Shown: positions 1-6,746 of the stretch, piece by piece | Layout of the letters: each line of letters begins with the position of its first letter | Numbering within the stretch: position 1 is the first letter of the stretch | DNA from: Spectribacter acetivorans | GTDB lineage: Bacteria > Pseudomonadota > Gammaproteobacteria > Nevskiales > Salinisphaeraceae | Assembly (NCBI RefSeq): GCF_031846305.1 | Contig: NZ_JAVRHY010000006.1 | Coordinates: forward strand, 1-64,000 | Reading direction: 5' to 3' | DNA: 64,000 nucleotides | Made by a program: the position numbers and the translations under genes | Notes under the pieces: generated by a model | What the model saw: only the letters and a program-made list of their open reading frames with translations | Told to the model about the DNA's origin: nothing | The model's database searches: none

Positions 1-59
1 ACCTGACCCGCTCCGGCCCGCGCCCACTTGGCGCCCTCGATCAAGGTCAGATCACCACG

Positions 60-560
60 GTGAGGGGGCCAATCGTGCGCCTGGGCGCCGCGACGCCTGA
101 TACCCTCTCCCTGGTAGCCCTGCACATCCATCGCGGCACAGACGGCCGCTATGAGCCCGCTTACGCGCTATCGGTCCCCATCTCATCGAGGGGTTATCCC
201 ACCCCGCTGCCGACATCGGGCTGCCGCACCGCGGCCGGGTTGCTTCGCAGCCTGGCATCCGAGCTGCGTTCAGAGTCCGATCTCTCGGTCGGCATTCGAG
301 CTGCGTATCCTGCCGGCCTCAATGCCCCTTGCGATCTCCAGGTCATCTCGACCGGGAAAGCCATGCCGCTGCTCACCGTGACAGCCACTTCGGATCCGGC
401 TGCCCTCGAACGAGCCAAGACCGACACCTCCCTCGCGGTCTATCTGACCGACCGGGATGCGGAGGCGTGCAGTTCGGCATCGAGCACGGCGCGGCAGTAC
501 CGCGATCGCTTCCTCGGCCTCTGTCGAAAGCGTATCCACGCCTCGCTCGGTCGATCTTGA
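60..560 (+). CDS. Hypothetical protein, probably 5'-truncated by the window edge
   Basis: The reading frame of about 166 residues has a coherent GC-rich third-position bias. The first start-like codon is GTG at 60, but the frame stays open to the window edge, so the true start may lie outside. No family, membrane segment or signal peptide is recognised. It contains scattered Cys residues near the C-terminus. The opposite-strand frame is open too but has poorer composition. It is followed by a repeat element and a long leader, so it is probably the last gene of its transcript. Confidence 0.5.
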   Translation: MRGPIVRLGAATPDTLSLVALHIHRGTDGRYEPAYALSVPISSRGYPTPLPTSGCRTAAGLLRSLASELRSESDLSVGIRAAYPAGLNAPCDLQVISTGKAMPLLTVTATSDPAALERAKTDTSLAVYLTDRDAEACSSASSTARQYRDRFLGLCRKRIHASLGRS

Positions 561-616
561 CGCGCCATCATCGCGAGTCATAGGTGAAGTCCTTCCTGGC
601 GGCCATCGAGAAATGA

Positions 617-690
617 CCCCTTTTTCAGGGGCACCGTGGCGCTATCCCGGACATCCCCATCCCGGTCGGGCATGGATCGGCGCGTGCCGC
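617..690 (+). repeat. Dispersed hairpin element, copy 1
   Basis: It starts with a small stem-loop (CCCC, T-rich loop ending in CA, GGGG), continues with GCACC, a GGTCGGGC block and a degenerate GCGTRCCGC hairpin. The same order of blocks recurs at 2306, 4385, 5073, 6612, 22005, 50311 and partly at 38076. This copy lies upstream of a TTGTCT-N17-CATAAT promoter. Confidence 0.6.
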
Positions 691-709
691 AACCCACTGC
701 GGACATGTC

Positions 710-738
710 TTGTCTTTTGTCTCTTCCAGCCCCATAAT
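710..738 (+). promoter_or_regulatory. Candidate sigma70-type promoter with a 250-nt leader
   Basis: TTGTCT and CATAAT are separated by 17 bp. The next gene begins at 988, so a transcript from here would carry a leader of about 240 nt. The leader contains several short inverted repeats (for example around 745-770 and 820-850). No coding frame is convincing in this 430-bp interval. Confidence 0.4.
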
Positions 739-987
739 GAGTTTGTGGATGCGGAGATTATCCGCCCACCCCCCTAAATCCCAATTACACCGAACTGCCC
801 TATCTCTCCCGAGAGTCGGCTCTGTTTGGGGCGTTCGCTTGAGCGCCTCAACCAGAGCAGTCCCTGCGTCTGGGATCACGGTTTCTCAGCCCTCGTGGCT
901 AGAAAGGCCGGACCGCCTCAAGGTCAGCCATCGTCACCGCGACGCTGGTGTTATCCCAACCGACCCAACCTACCTAAGGGGACTGCT

Positions 988-1176
988 ATGGTTATTCGCA
1001 CTTCGACTGGCCGTAAGACTTTCCGCGGCAATTTTGCCGATGCCTACCGTGTCGCCAAGCACTGGTTCCGGGCCTTGCCCGCAACCGAAGCGGTCTACCT
1101 CATTGAGCAAGGCCGAACCCCGCTTCGTTTCGAAGCGGACCAGTTGGTGCCGGTCCCCTCGTTGGGGATTGGCTAG
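988..1176 (+). CDS. Small hypothetical protein (62 aa)
   Basis: The ATG at 988 follows a good ribosome binding site (AAGGGG, 6 nt spacing), which decides the start over upstream in-frame codons. The 62-residue product is basic and aromatic in its first half and acidic or hydrophobic later. It has no membrane segment or recognised domain. A perfect 11-bp inverted repeat follows the stop. The long leader upstream suggests post-transcriptional control, but that is inference. Confidence 0.6.
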   Translation: MVIRTSTGRKTFRGNFADAYRVAKHWFRALPATEAVYLIEQGRTPLRFEADQLVPVPSLGIG

Positions 1177-1184
1177 GCACAAAC

Positions 1185-1211
1185 GCGATGGTGGTATCAC
1201 ACCACCATCGC
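1185..1211. terminator. Perfect 11-bp inverted repeat, probable terminator hairpin
   Basis: GCGATGGTGGT and its exact complement flank a 5-nt ATCAC loop. There is no strong T-run, so factor-independent termination is uncertain. It lies between a plus gene ending at 1176 and a convergent minus gene ending at 1288. Confidence 0.5.
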
Positions 1212-1287
1212 AGCCTTGCCTTCCTGGTTAGTTCTTCGTCAGGCGATCCCGCTTTCCCCCTGACATGCGTCTGCCAGATCTACTGCC

Positions 1288-1593
1288 TTATCGCCGCCGG
1301 CGCCGTCGGTTCTCCGCCAGCATTCTCCTCGCATCTTTGTCCATCGGTCGCGCCCAGCCGGGCATCCCTGATCCGGTCATCTCTCGACCGTCGAGTATGC
1401 GGTAGCTACTCACGCCCTTACCCCCGTAGCTGTTGCCGCTGGCAGCGATTACCACGGTATCGAGGACCTTGCGCACTGTCTTCTCGTAGAATCGTTCGTA
1501 CTGTCCCTGGATGCGACGGACCAGCAGGACATCGCCTGGCGCCACGTCGGACAGCACTGCGGCTTGTTCAGTCGTTGAGCGCCTTTCATCCAT
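1288..1593 (-). CDS. Hypothetical basic-tailed protein (101 aa)
   Basis: The start ATG has an AGGGAG ribosome binding site and overlaps the end of the RuvC-like gene by 8 bp, so the two are co-transcribed. The central part (VAPGDVLLVRRI, then TVVIAASGNSYGG) looks like a small beta-barrel fold. The C-terminus ends in six consecutive Arg residues after a lysine- and arginine-rich stretch, suggesting nucleic-acid binding. No family was recognised. Because it is coupled to a resolvase-like nuclease it may act on the same DNA substrate, but this is inference. Confidence 0.65.
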   Translation of the reverse strand: MDERRSTTEQAAVLSDVAPGDVLLVRRIQGQYERFYEKTVRKVLDTVVIAASGNSYGGKGVSSYRILDGREMTGSGMPGWARPMDKDARRMLAENRRRRRR

Positions 1594-2203
1594 TCTGGAC
1601 TCCCTGTCCTTTCCTGTTGCTCAGGTCGGGCCCTCGCCCACGCGCGATGGTGGCCGCGGCTCGGAACAGCACCGATCGCATGCCGGCATGGATCACGCCG
1701 GTGGCATCGGCCAGGTGTTCCAGCTCTCCGCTCGGTCGAGCCTTGCCCGTGGCGGTAGCTGCCCACCAGGCACTGGGGTAGCTCTGTCTGGCCCAGGCGA
1801 TCATGTCCTGTTTGGACCCGAGGTAGCCCAGCGCGCTCATCTTCACCTCGTTAGGCGGCACCGGGATCACGGTGGCTGGCAGCAGCCCCAGTATCCCCAG
1901 GATCACGCCCTGGCTTCGAGCGCTCACCGCCGACTTCGAGCCGGCCGGCAGCTCCGTCATGATCATGTCGTGGCCGACAGCCCAGGCGTGGATCTCGGTG
2001 CCCAGTTCCCGGGCTCGCCGCAGTTCGTCCTGCATCACGCGCCCGGTTCGGTTCTGACCGACCTTGGCGCCGACCACTCCCATCGACTCGATCTCGACCG
2101 CCATCGTATGTGGATCAATGCAGGCTGACACGAGCCCCCATCGCACGATGCTGGGATCCATCCCCAGCACCCGCAGGCAGCTGGGGTCTCGATTTTCTGG
2201 CAT
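1586..2203 (-). CDS. RuvC-like (RNase H fold) nuclease, Holliday-junction resolvase type
   Basis: The 205-aa protein opens with a beta-strand ending in LGMDPS (residues 13-18), which matches the first acidic motif of RuvC (G-[IV]-D-P). A central segment, VIPVPPNEVKMSALGYLGSK, matches the RuvC pattern of P-x-x-V-K followed by G and K before a helix. A late L-A-D-A motif would supply the last catalytic Asp. RuvC-family enzymes cut branched DNA in a metal-dependent way; the distance from canonical RuvC suggests a phage- or plasmid-type resolvase. It has its own TTGCAT-N15-TAGGCT promoter and is followed by an overlapping basic protein. Confidence 0.7.
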   Translation of the reverse strand: MPENRDPSCLRVLGMDPSIVRWGLVSACIDPHTMAVEIESMGVVGAKVGQNRTGRVMQDELRRARELGTEIHAWAVGHDMIMTELPAGSKSAVSARSQGVILGILGLLPATVIPVPPNEVKMSALGYLGSKQDMIAWARQSYPSAWWAATATGKARPSGELEHLADATGVIHAGMRSVLFRAAATIARGRGPDLSNRKGQGVQNG

Positions 2204-2253
2204 TCGTCGCTCCTGTGTGGATCGCGGCCGCCGTCACAGCGACCGTTCGTTCC

Positions 2254-2280
2254 AGCCTATCCAGAAGCACGGAAATGCAA
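2254..2280 (-). promoter_or_regulatory. Bipartite TTGC-type promoter for the RuvC-like gene
   Basis: On the minus strand TTGCAT (with TTCCG following) and TAGGCT are separated by 15 bp, about 50 bp upstream of the start codon. It belongs to the promoter family described in the findings. Confidence 0.6.
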
Positions 2281-2305
2281 GGCCGGCCACCGCCTGGCGG
2301 CATCA

Positions 2306-2383
2306 CCCCCTTTTTCACAGGCACCCGGGTTCGGCCCGGACACCCCCATACCGGTCGGGCATATCACCGGGCGTACCGCGGCC
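2306..2383 (+). repeat. Dispersed hairpin element, copy 2
   Basis: CCCCC-TTTTTCACA-GG opens the copy; a CCGGG-TTCGG-CCCGG hairpin, GGTCGGGC and GCGTACCGC follow. It lies directly upstream of the promoter of the first WFAL gene. Confidence 0.65.
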
Positions 2384-2405
2384 CGGTCGGACGCCTTTTT
2401 TTGGC

Positions 2406-2432
2406 TTGCTTCCCACGCGCATCGGGGATAAT
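2406..2432 (+). promoter_or_regulatory. TTGC-type promoter of the first WFAL gene
   Basis: TTGCTT, 15-bp spacer, GATAAT; the start codon is 26 nt past the -10 box. Confidence 0.65.
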
Positions 2433-2458
2433 GGGCTCTCCACATCGAGCGCACCTCT

Positions 2459-2911
2459 ATGCCCAACGACAACCCTCGCTTCGCCTTCTATTGCCACGCA
2501 ATAGACATTACCGAGGACTCGCATCAGCCCTATGCGGATGTGTCGGTGGGTTACACCCTGGACCACCCCGACATGGAGCGCCGAAACGATTGCTGGCTTC
2601 GCCTTCGCGTATTCGGCAACCAGCCCTTGCTTGGCCCTCTCGCACTCATTCGTGGTTCTGGCTTCGACCGTGAGCGTCTTGCCTCGGTTTATTGCCTCGG
2701 TTTTGATCTGTCGCGTCCCACGGTGGACCTCACAGACAACAACAATGGCCTGGATATCTGGCTTGCACCGAAGGGCTACCTCGCTGTCGATCATCTCGAC
2801 GGTCTCTTGACCGCCTTTGAACCGACAGATACCCGACCCCCACGGGGTCGCCTTCTCACGCCTCGGCTATCGGTCGAATGGCCACAGGACACCGGCTGGT
2901 TTGCCCTTTGA
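2459..2911 (+). CDS. WFAL-tagged protein, AFYxH subgroup (150 aa)
   Basis: The N-terminus carries RFAFYCHAID, the signature shared with the proteins starting at 6747, 7741 and 8211. The middle is beta-rich with alternating hydrophobic residues. A Pro/Arg-rich linker (DTRPPRGR) leads to a terminal VEWPQDTGWFAL: a Trp, a short polar spacer, then the GWFAL carboxy-terminus. No known domain was recognised and there is no signal peptide or membrane segment, so it is probably cytosolic. It stands alone behind its own TTGC promoter. The function is unknown; the tag suggests docking to a common partner. Confidence 0.85.
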   Translation: MPNDNPRFAFYCHAIDITEDSHQPYADVSVGYTLDHPDMERRNDCWLRLRVFGNQPLLGPLALIRGSGFDRERLASVYCLGFDLSRPTVDLTDNNNGLDIWLAPKGYLAVDHLDGLLTAFEPTDTRPPRGRLLTPRLSVEWPQDTGWFAL

Positions 2912-2921
2912 GTCTCGGCCC

Positions 2922-2948
2922 TTGCGTTCTGGCCAGACGCGGGATACT
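2922..2948 (+). promoter_or_regulatory. TTGC-type promoter
   Basis: TTGCGTTCTGG, with 15 bp between the TTGCGT hexamer and GATACT. It begins 10 bp after the preceding stop and serves the gene at 2973. Confidence 0.65.
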
Positions 2949-2972
2949 GGAGTGACCCAATCGGAGCGTTCC

Positions 2973-3428
2973 ATGCACTATCCCAAGATCCTCATCCAGC
3001 TCGACCGTGTGATCGACAAATGGCCGCCCAGCGCCCACATGCGCCTGAGCGGGGCCTGCCTGGATCGCGAGATCAAGTTCGTGGCTCAGGTGGGCCACTT
3101 GTCCTTCAACAAGCCCCTGATGTCCGCCCTGCCGAAGTCATTGCAGCCCTATGTGGCCGCCATCAGTCTTGCCTCGATCAGCCCATCGCATCAGCTTAAT
3201 CGCCAGCGGGTTTGTCTGACTCGCGCTCGCAGCGCCCCGCCAAGCTCTGGCCCATCCCACGTCGACCTCGAGCTGTTCGGCGGCACCTTCTGGCACTCCG
3301 CCAACCTCCACAACATCAGCGGCCACGCGGTCGATGTCTCGCTCAAACCTCGACGGCCAGTAAAGCGCCGCGTGGCCACGCGCAAATGGTCCTCGCAGGC
3401 CTCAGACCTCGGCTGGTTTGCGCTCTGA
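2973..3428 (+). CDS. WFAL-tagged protein, YPR[YF] subgroup (151 aa)
   Basis: The start MHYPKILIQLD at 2973 is chosen because it follows a GGAG box and aligns with MDYPRFLIQFD of the next gene; longer upstream frames run through the promoter. The subgroup core MRLSG-x(4)-REIKF follows at about residue 25. Near the C-terminus GGTFWHSANL precedes a basic linker (KPRRPVKRR) and the tag WSSQASDLGWFAL. It is a close relative of the gene at 3467. No catalytic motif is visible and the function is unknown. Confidence 0.85.
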   Translation: MHYPKILIQLDRVIDKWPPSAHMRLSGACLDREIKFVAQVGHLSFNKPLMSALPKSLQPYVAAISLASISPSHQLNRQRVCLTRARSAPPSSGPSHVDLELFGGTFWHSANLHNISGHAVDVSLKPRRPVKRRVATRKWSSQASDLGWFAL

Positions 3429-3432
3429 GCCC

Positions 3433-3459
3433 TTGCGTTCTGCCATCGCCCGGCATAAT
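3433..3459 (+). promoter_or_regulatory. TTGC-type promoter, probably giving a leaderless mRNA
   Basis: TTGCGT-N15-CATAAT. The ATG at 3467 lies only 7 nt beyond the -10 box, which is where transcription would start. Confidence 0.65.
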
Positions 3460-3466
3460 TGATCCC

Positions 3467-3943
3467 ATGGACTATCCCCGCTTTCTCATCCAGTTCGATC
3501 AGGCCAGCGTTATCCGCACCCCTGCCGGCGCATTTAGGAACCTCGCCCAACTGCGCCTGGGCGGCACGTTCCTGTCCCGCGAAATCCGATTCACCACCGG
3601 CACTGGGCGCCTTGGCGATCACCGCGTCATTCAAGACGACGTCCCCCACTACTACCGGTCCTACTTTGAGGGTATCGAGATCGCCGGGATCTCCACCTTC
3701 GACCCCCAACGCGTGATCTTTCGGCTCGCGCTCGGCAAGGTCGTGGGCCCGACCCCGGACCTGTGCAATCTCAGCCTGACGCGCGGCACCTTCTGGGCGG
3801 GCGAGTCTCTGGCGCGTATTGATTCGCGCATTCACCCGCTTGCTGACAAGCCATCTCGCCGCAACGCCCGTCGTCGGGCGGCAGGCAGCCTTGCGCAAGG
3901 CTGGAGTGATCAGGCGCCATCAAGTGGCTGGTTTACCCTATGA
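3467..3943 (+). CDS. WFAL-tagged protein, YPR[YF] subgroup (158 aa, ends WFTL)
   Basis: MDYPRFLIQFDQ at 3467 aligns with its neighbours and defines the start; there is no Shine-Dalgarno box. The core QLRLGGTFLSREIRF and the late LTRGTFWAGESLARI match the paralogue at 2973. An Arg-rich linker (KPSRRNARRRAAG) leads to WSDQAPSSGWFTL, the tag with Thr in place of Ala. The stop overlaps the next start (ATGA), so the two form an operon with coupled translation. Confidence 0.85.
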   Translation: MDYPRFLIQFDQASVIRTPAGAFRNLAQLRLGGTFLSREIRFTTGTGRLGDHRVIQDDVPHYYRSYFEGIEIAGISTFDPQRVIFRLALGKVVGPTPDLCNLSLTRGTFWAGESLARIDSRIHPLADKPSRRNARRRAAGSLAQGWSDQAPSSGWFTL

Positions 3944-4380
3944 GCGGCCCCATGCCTCGGTACATTCTCGAATACCTCGGCCGTGTTTCTCCCCAGCCGA
4001 CAAGCTCTCCCTTGCGGCTGCGTCTGTCGGGTTCGGCCGTGGCCGCACCGCTGATTTTCTGCGCCCTGCGCGGACCCTTCTCGAATCAACCGGTCTTTGA
4101 CCGCGTTCTGACCGATGTCGACCGACGCCGCCTGCGCTTTATCGAGGTCGACAGCGCCTGCTTCGACCCCGCCTTCACCCGCAAGAACGGTCAGCTCATC
4201 CAGCTTTTTAATGCCAGCACCGGATCTGTCATCCCGATGATGCCCGACGCCTTCATCGCGGCCGATACCATTCCGGAACTCATCGGCCCCGCCCGTCCCA
4301 GCCGTGATCTTCCCCACAGCCGCAAGCGCGCGGCCATTGACTGGGGTCAGTCAGGCAGCCCCGGCTGGTTTGCGATCTGA
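3940..4380 (+). CDS. WFAL-tagged protein, YPR[YF] subgroup (146 aa, ends WFAI)
   Basis: Translation can start at the overlapping ATG at 3940 or at the Met of MPRYILEYLG (3952), which is the conserved subgroup N-terminus. Core motifs are LRLRLSGSAVAAPLIF and the later DAFIAADTIPELIGP, shared with the genes at 4630 and 5289. The C-terminus is AIDWGQSGSPGWFAI. It is the second gene of a two-gene operon and is followed by hairpin element copy 3. Confidence 0.85.
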   Translation: MSGPMPRYILEYLGRVSPQPTSSPLRLRLSGSAVAAPLIFCALRGPFSNQPVFDRVLTDVDRRRLRFIEVDSACFDPAFTRKNGQLIQLFNASTGSVIPMMPDAFIAADTIPELIGPARPSRDLPHSRKRAAIDWGQSGSPGWFAI

Positions 4381-4384
4381 AACA

Positions 4385-4459
4385 CCCTTTTTCACCGGCA
4401 CCCGCGCCGCCACCTGGTAGCCCCGTTGCGGTCGGGCTTGTTTCCGGGCGTACCGCGGC
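4385..4459 (+). repeat. Dispersed hairpin element, copy 3
   Basis: CCCTTTTTCACCGG, CACCCG, GGTCGGGC and GCGTACCGCGG occur in the family order. The tail GTCGGACGAGCCTTGATCGA is nearly the same as after copy 4. Confidence 0.65.
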
Positions 4460-4596
4460 TATGTCGGACGAGCCTTGATCGAGGGTCAGTTCCGAGTTCT
4501 GGTCATGGTTTGACCGGAGTAGTGCCCATCGATGCCGCGGATGCCGCGCGGGACTATTCCCTGGTGGCCTGACGCCCGACACCGGTTGCCCCGGGC

Positions 4597-4623
4597 TTGC
4601 GGTTTGGTGCATCCGTGGATAAT
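4597..4623 (+). promoter_or_regulatory. TTGC-type promoter, probably leaderless
   Basis: TTGCGGTTTGG, N15, GATAAT; the ATG at 4630 is 7 nt after the -10 box. Confidence 0.65.
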
Positions 4624-4629
4624 TGAGGC

Positions 4630-5070
4630 ATGCCTTATCCCCGCTACGTTCTCGAATACCACGGCAGAGTGCTTTGTGGCGACAAGGACTGGACCTCGGC
4701 CCTTCGATTTCGGCTTCATGGCCAGTGTGTCGCCACCCCCATCGACTTTCGCGCGGGAGTCGGCGGGCTGCATCATGCTCTCGACGTCTCCTCGACCTCC
4801 CTCGACCCCATTCACCGAGATCAACTGCGCGTGCTCGAGGTCATCGCCGATAACTTCGAGCCCTTTCTTCGGGACAAGCCCGGCCGACCGATCATCTTGC
4901 GCCATACCACCATCAACACCATCGAGATGGTCGAAGGCAGTTTCATCGCCGCGGACCGTGTCGCCCAGCTTGTCGGCCCCGGCCTGCCCCTGAGCCGGTG
5001 TCCGCAGCCACCGGTGCCGCGGGTGGTCGACTGGACTCAAGCCGACACCGCTGGCTGGTTTTCTCTCTGA
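4630..5070 (+). CDS. WFAL-tagged protein, YPR[YF] subgroup (146 aa, ends WFSL)
   Basis: It begins MPYPRYVLEYHGRV, almost identical to the start of the gene at 5289. It has the core RFRLHGQCVATPIDF, a late VEGSFIAADRVAQLVGP and the tag VVDWTQADTAGWFSL. No ribosome binding site is visible, in keeping with a leaderless transcript. The genes at 4630 and 5289, each with a hairpin element in front, look like a tandem duplication that has diverged. Confidence 0.85.
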   Translation: MPYPRYVLEYHGRVLCGDKDWTSALRFRLHGQCVATPIDFRAGVGGLHHALDVSSTSLDPIHRDQLRVLEVIADNFEPFLRDKPGRPIILRHTTINTIEMVEGSFIAADRVAQLVGPGLPLSRCPQPPVPRVVDWTQADTAGWFSL

Positions 5071-5072
5071 GG

Positions 5073-5149
5073 CCCCCTTTTTCACCGGCACCCGCGCCAG
5101 CACCCGGCAGACGCTGTTTCGGTCGAGTCCTTTTCGGGGCGTACCGCCA
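5073..5149 (+). repeat. Dispersed hairpin element, copy 4
   Basis: It begins three bases after the preceding stop: CCCCCTTTTTCACCGG, CACCCG, GGTCGAG and GGGCGTACCGCC. Confidence 0.65.
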
Positions 5150-5255
5150 CTTTCTCGGACCGAGCTTGATCGAGCGCCGGCGCCCCGCTCATCTTCGTTT
5201 GACCTCGCCGCGCCGATTACCTGTTGATCTTTTCCCCGCGACGAGTCTTAACCGC

Positions 5256-5282
5256 TGGCATCCTCGCGCACTCTGTCATAAT
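5256..5282 (+). promoter_or_regulatory. Degenerate TTGC-type promoter, probably leaderless
   Basis: TGGCAT (one mismatch to TTGCAT), N15, CATAAT; the ATG at 5289 is 6 nt downstream of the -10 box. Confidence 0.55.
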
Positions 5283-5288
5283 TCTCGT

Positions 5289-5732
5289 ATGGTCTACCCC
5301 CGCTACGTACTCGAATATCATGGCCGTATCCCAGGCATCCATGACCGTTGGGCCCCGATATTCCGGTTCAGGCTTCACGGCCGAGCTGTGCGCAATCCCA
5401 TCGACTTCGTCGCCGGGGTTGCCGTTTTCCACCACGGTCTGCCCGAGGACCCCACCTTGCTAGACCCGAAGGTCCGCCAGCGATTTTTCCCGATCAAGAT
5501 CCACGCTGACAGCCTTGAGCCTGACTCGCTCTCCAAGCCGGGGCAGCCAATCACCGTTCGCAACCTCTCCCGAAAGACCATCTTCCAGATGCCAGAGGGC
5601 AGCTTCGTAGCCGCCGACTTGATTTACCACCTTTGCGCTCCGGCACGTCCCCTGAGCGATTGCCCCCAGCCACCGGTGCCGCGGATGGTCGACTGGAGCG
5701 TGCCGGCCACTACGCGGTGGTTTGCGGTCTGA
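5289..5732 (+). CDS. WFAL-tagged protein, YPR[YF] subgroup (147 aa, ends WFAV)
   Basis: The start MVYPRYVLEYHGRI is fixed by alignment with the gene at 4630 and by the adjacent -10 box. It has the core RFRLHGRAVRNPIDF, PEGSFVAADLIYHLCAPARP near the end, and the tag MVDWSVPATTRWFAV, in which Arg replaces the usual Gly and Val the terminal Leu. It is the closest paralogue of the gene at 4630; no enzymatic motif is seen. Confidence 0.85.
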   Translation: MVYPRYVLEYHGRIPGIHDRWAPIFRFRLHGRAVRNPIDFVAGVAVFHHGLPEDPTLLDPKVRQRFFPIKIHADSLEPDSLSKPGQPITVRNLSRKTIFQMPEGSFVAADLIYHLCAPARPLSDCPQPPVPRMVDWSVPATTRWFAV

Positions 5733-5781
5733 TCAATCCGCGTCGCCGCCACTATTAGGCGCGAAGGCGACACCTGCAGGC

Positions 5782-5821
5782 TTGACTAAAAGATAACCAA
5801 AAGATATCTTCACGATATAAT
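5782..5821 (+). promoter_or_regulatory. AT-rich promoter and operator of the toxin-antitoxin pair
   Basis: TTGACT-N17-TATCTT and an overlapping TATAAT at 5816 lie in a strikingly AT-rich patch. The 10-bp palindrome AAGATATCTT (5801-5810) sits inside the promoter, as expected for an operator bound by an autorepressing antitoxin. It does not belong to the TTGC promoter family. Confidence 0.55.
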
Positions 5822-5837
5822 TTCGACAGAGCCCGCC

Positions 5838-6167
5838 ATGACCGACGCTTCCAGCACTCCCCGGCGCGTCTCGCCCAAGACCGCGGCAGGGCCCCGCGCG
5901 GCCAAGTCCACAAAGAGCGATGCGCTGTTGGTCCGTTTCGGTCAGCCTGAGGCCCGTCATACCGTGTCGCGTGACACCGTGCGGCGCATGAGTCAGGAAC
6001 TTGGCCTGCGCAGCGAGACCCAGGTGGTCCAGTATGCGTTGGCCCAGCTGCGCGACAGCCTGCTACCGCGTTATGAACCCGATGACGGTCCGCTCTCGGC
6101 CCAGCAGCTTGAGGAGCTTCGTGCCAGCGTGGACCAGGAGATTGTCGGCGGGCGCTCGCTCGTTTGA
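5838..6167 (+). CDS. Putative antitoxin of a PemK/MazF-like pair
   Basis: The 109-aa protein has a disordered, Lys/Arg-rich N-terminus, then VRFGQPEARHTVSRDTVRRMSQELGLRSETQVVQYALAQLRDSL at about residues 45-87. That part resembles a ribbon-helix-helix domain (strand, helix, turn with G-L-R-S-E-T, second helix). The acidic C-terminus would bind the toxin. It overlaps the toxin gene by 4 bp, the usual antitoxin-first order. Family assignment is by context and fold pattern rather than strong sequence identity. Confidence 0.6.
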   Translation: MTDASSTPRRVSPKTAAGPRAAKSTKSDALLVRFGQPEARHTVSRDTVRRMSQELGLRSETQVVQYALAQLRDSLLPRYEPDDGPLSAQQLEELRASVDQEIVGGRSLV

Positions 6168-6598
6168 GCGCACCTTCTCCCTGGCTGCCGCCACCAGACC
6201 CTGGCGACATTGTCTGGTGCCGGTTTCCTGAGCTCGAAAGCCCGGGCCCCGGCCCCAAGCCCCGCCCGGCGCTGGTGATCACCGTCTCTGACCCACCCGA
6301 CGACACCGACACCCCGTACCGCGTCAGGGTGATCTACGCCACCTCCCGCTTGCGCGGGGCGCCGCCACCGCCTGCCTTCGACATCGAAACGGCAACGCTT
6401 GGCTTTGCCGCGTCCGGGCTCGACCGGACCACTCGCTTCGACTTTCGCCAGGCTGTCGTGCTCAACTACGACACGCTCTATTTCCAGGCTCGACCGACAC
6501 GCCCCGGCCAGCCCAAGGCCACCTCCCCGGTGATGGGCAAGCTCCACGACAGTCTGCTCCCGATCGTGAAACGGGCTCACGACGCCGCCCAGCGCTGA
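6164..6598 (+). CDS. PemK/MazF-like toxin (type II toxin-antitoxin)
   Basis: The 144-aa product has the PemK/MazF opening P-G-D-I-V-W-C-x-F-P (residues 12-21), followed by KPRPALVITVSDPP, the conserved R-P-x-[LV]-[IV] strand. Later it has TRFDFRQAVVLNY in the position of the second strand pair. Family members are ribosome-independent or mRNA-cleaving endoribonucleases. The proline-rich insert GPGPKPRP and a long R-x-R-V-I-Y-A-T-S segment are atypical, so activity is not certain. It is coupled to the upstream antitoxin. Confidence 0.65.
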   Translation: MSAPSPWLPPPDPGDIVWCRFPELESPGPGPKPRPALVITVSDPPDDTDTPYRVRVIYATSRLRGAPPPPAFDIETATLGFAASGLDRTTRFDFRQAVVLNYDTLYFQARPTRPGQPKATSPVMGKLHDSLLPIVKRAHDAAQR

Positions 6599-6611
6599 CC
6601 CTGGCGGCAAG

Positions 6612-6690
6612 CCCCCGTTTCTACCGGCACCCGGGTGTGTGCCGGGTAAACCCGATCCGGTCGGGCCTGGTACCCGGCGTACCGCCGCCC
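6612..6690 (+). repeat. Dispersed hairpin element, copy 5
   Basis: It is the best-folded copy. GGCA/TGCC, GGGTAAACCC, CCCGA-TCCGG-TCGGG and GGCGTACCGCC can each pair. It abuts the promoter at 6691. Confidence 0.65.
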
Positions 6691-6717
6691 TTGTGTTTTT
6701 CTCTGGCCCCGGATAAT
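6691..6717 (+). promoter_or_regulatory. TTGC-type promoter (TTGTGT variant)
   Basis: TTGTGTTTTTC, N15, GATAAT. It serves the gene at 6747. Confidence 0.6.
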
Positions 6718-6746
6718 GGACCTGACCTAACCCAGGAATCCCACCC

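Noticed and set aside
625..879. Minus-strand frame of 84 codons with PTGMGMSG, similar to a frame at 2257-2472
   Set aside because: The similarity comes from copies 1 and 2 of the dispersed hairpin element, not from a protein; both lack start signals.
2406..2432. sigma54 (-24/-12) promoters, because of the TTGC core
   Set aside because: The TGGCAC element expected 5 bp upstream of TTGC is absent in all copies, whereas a -10-like box is present downstream.
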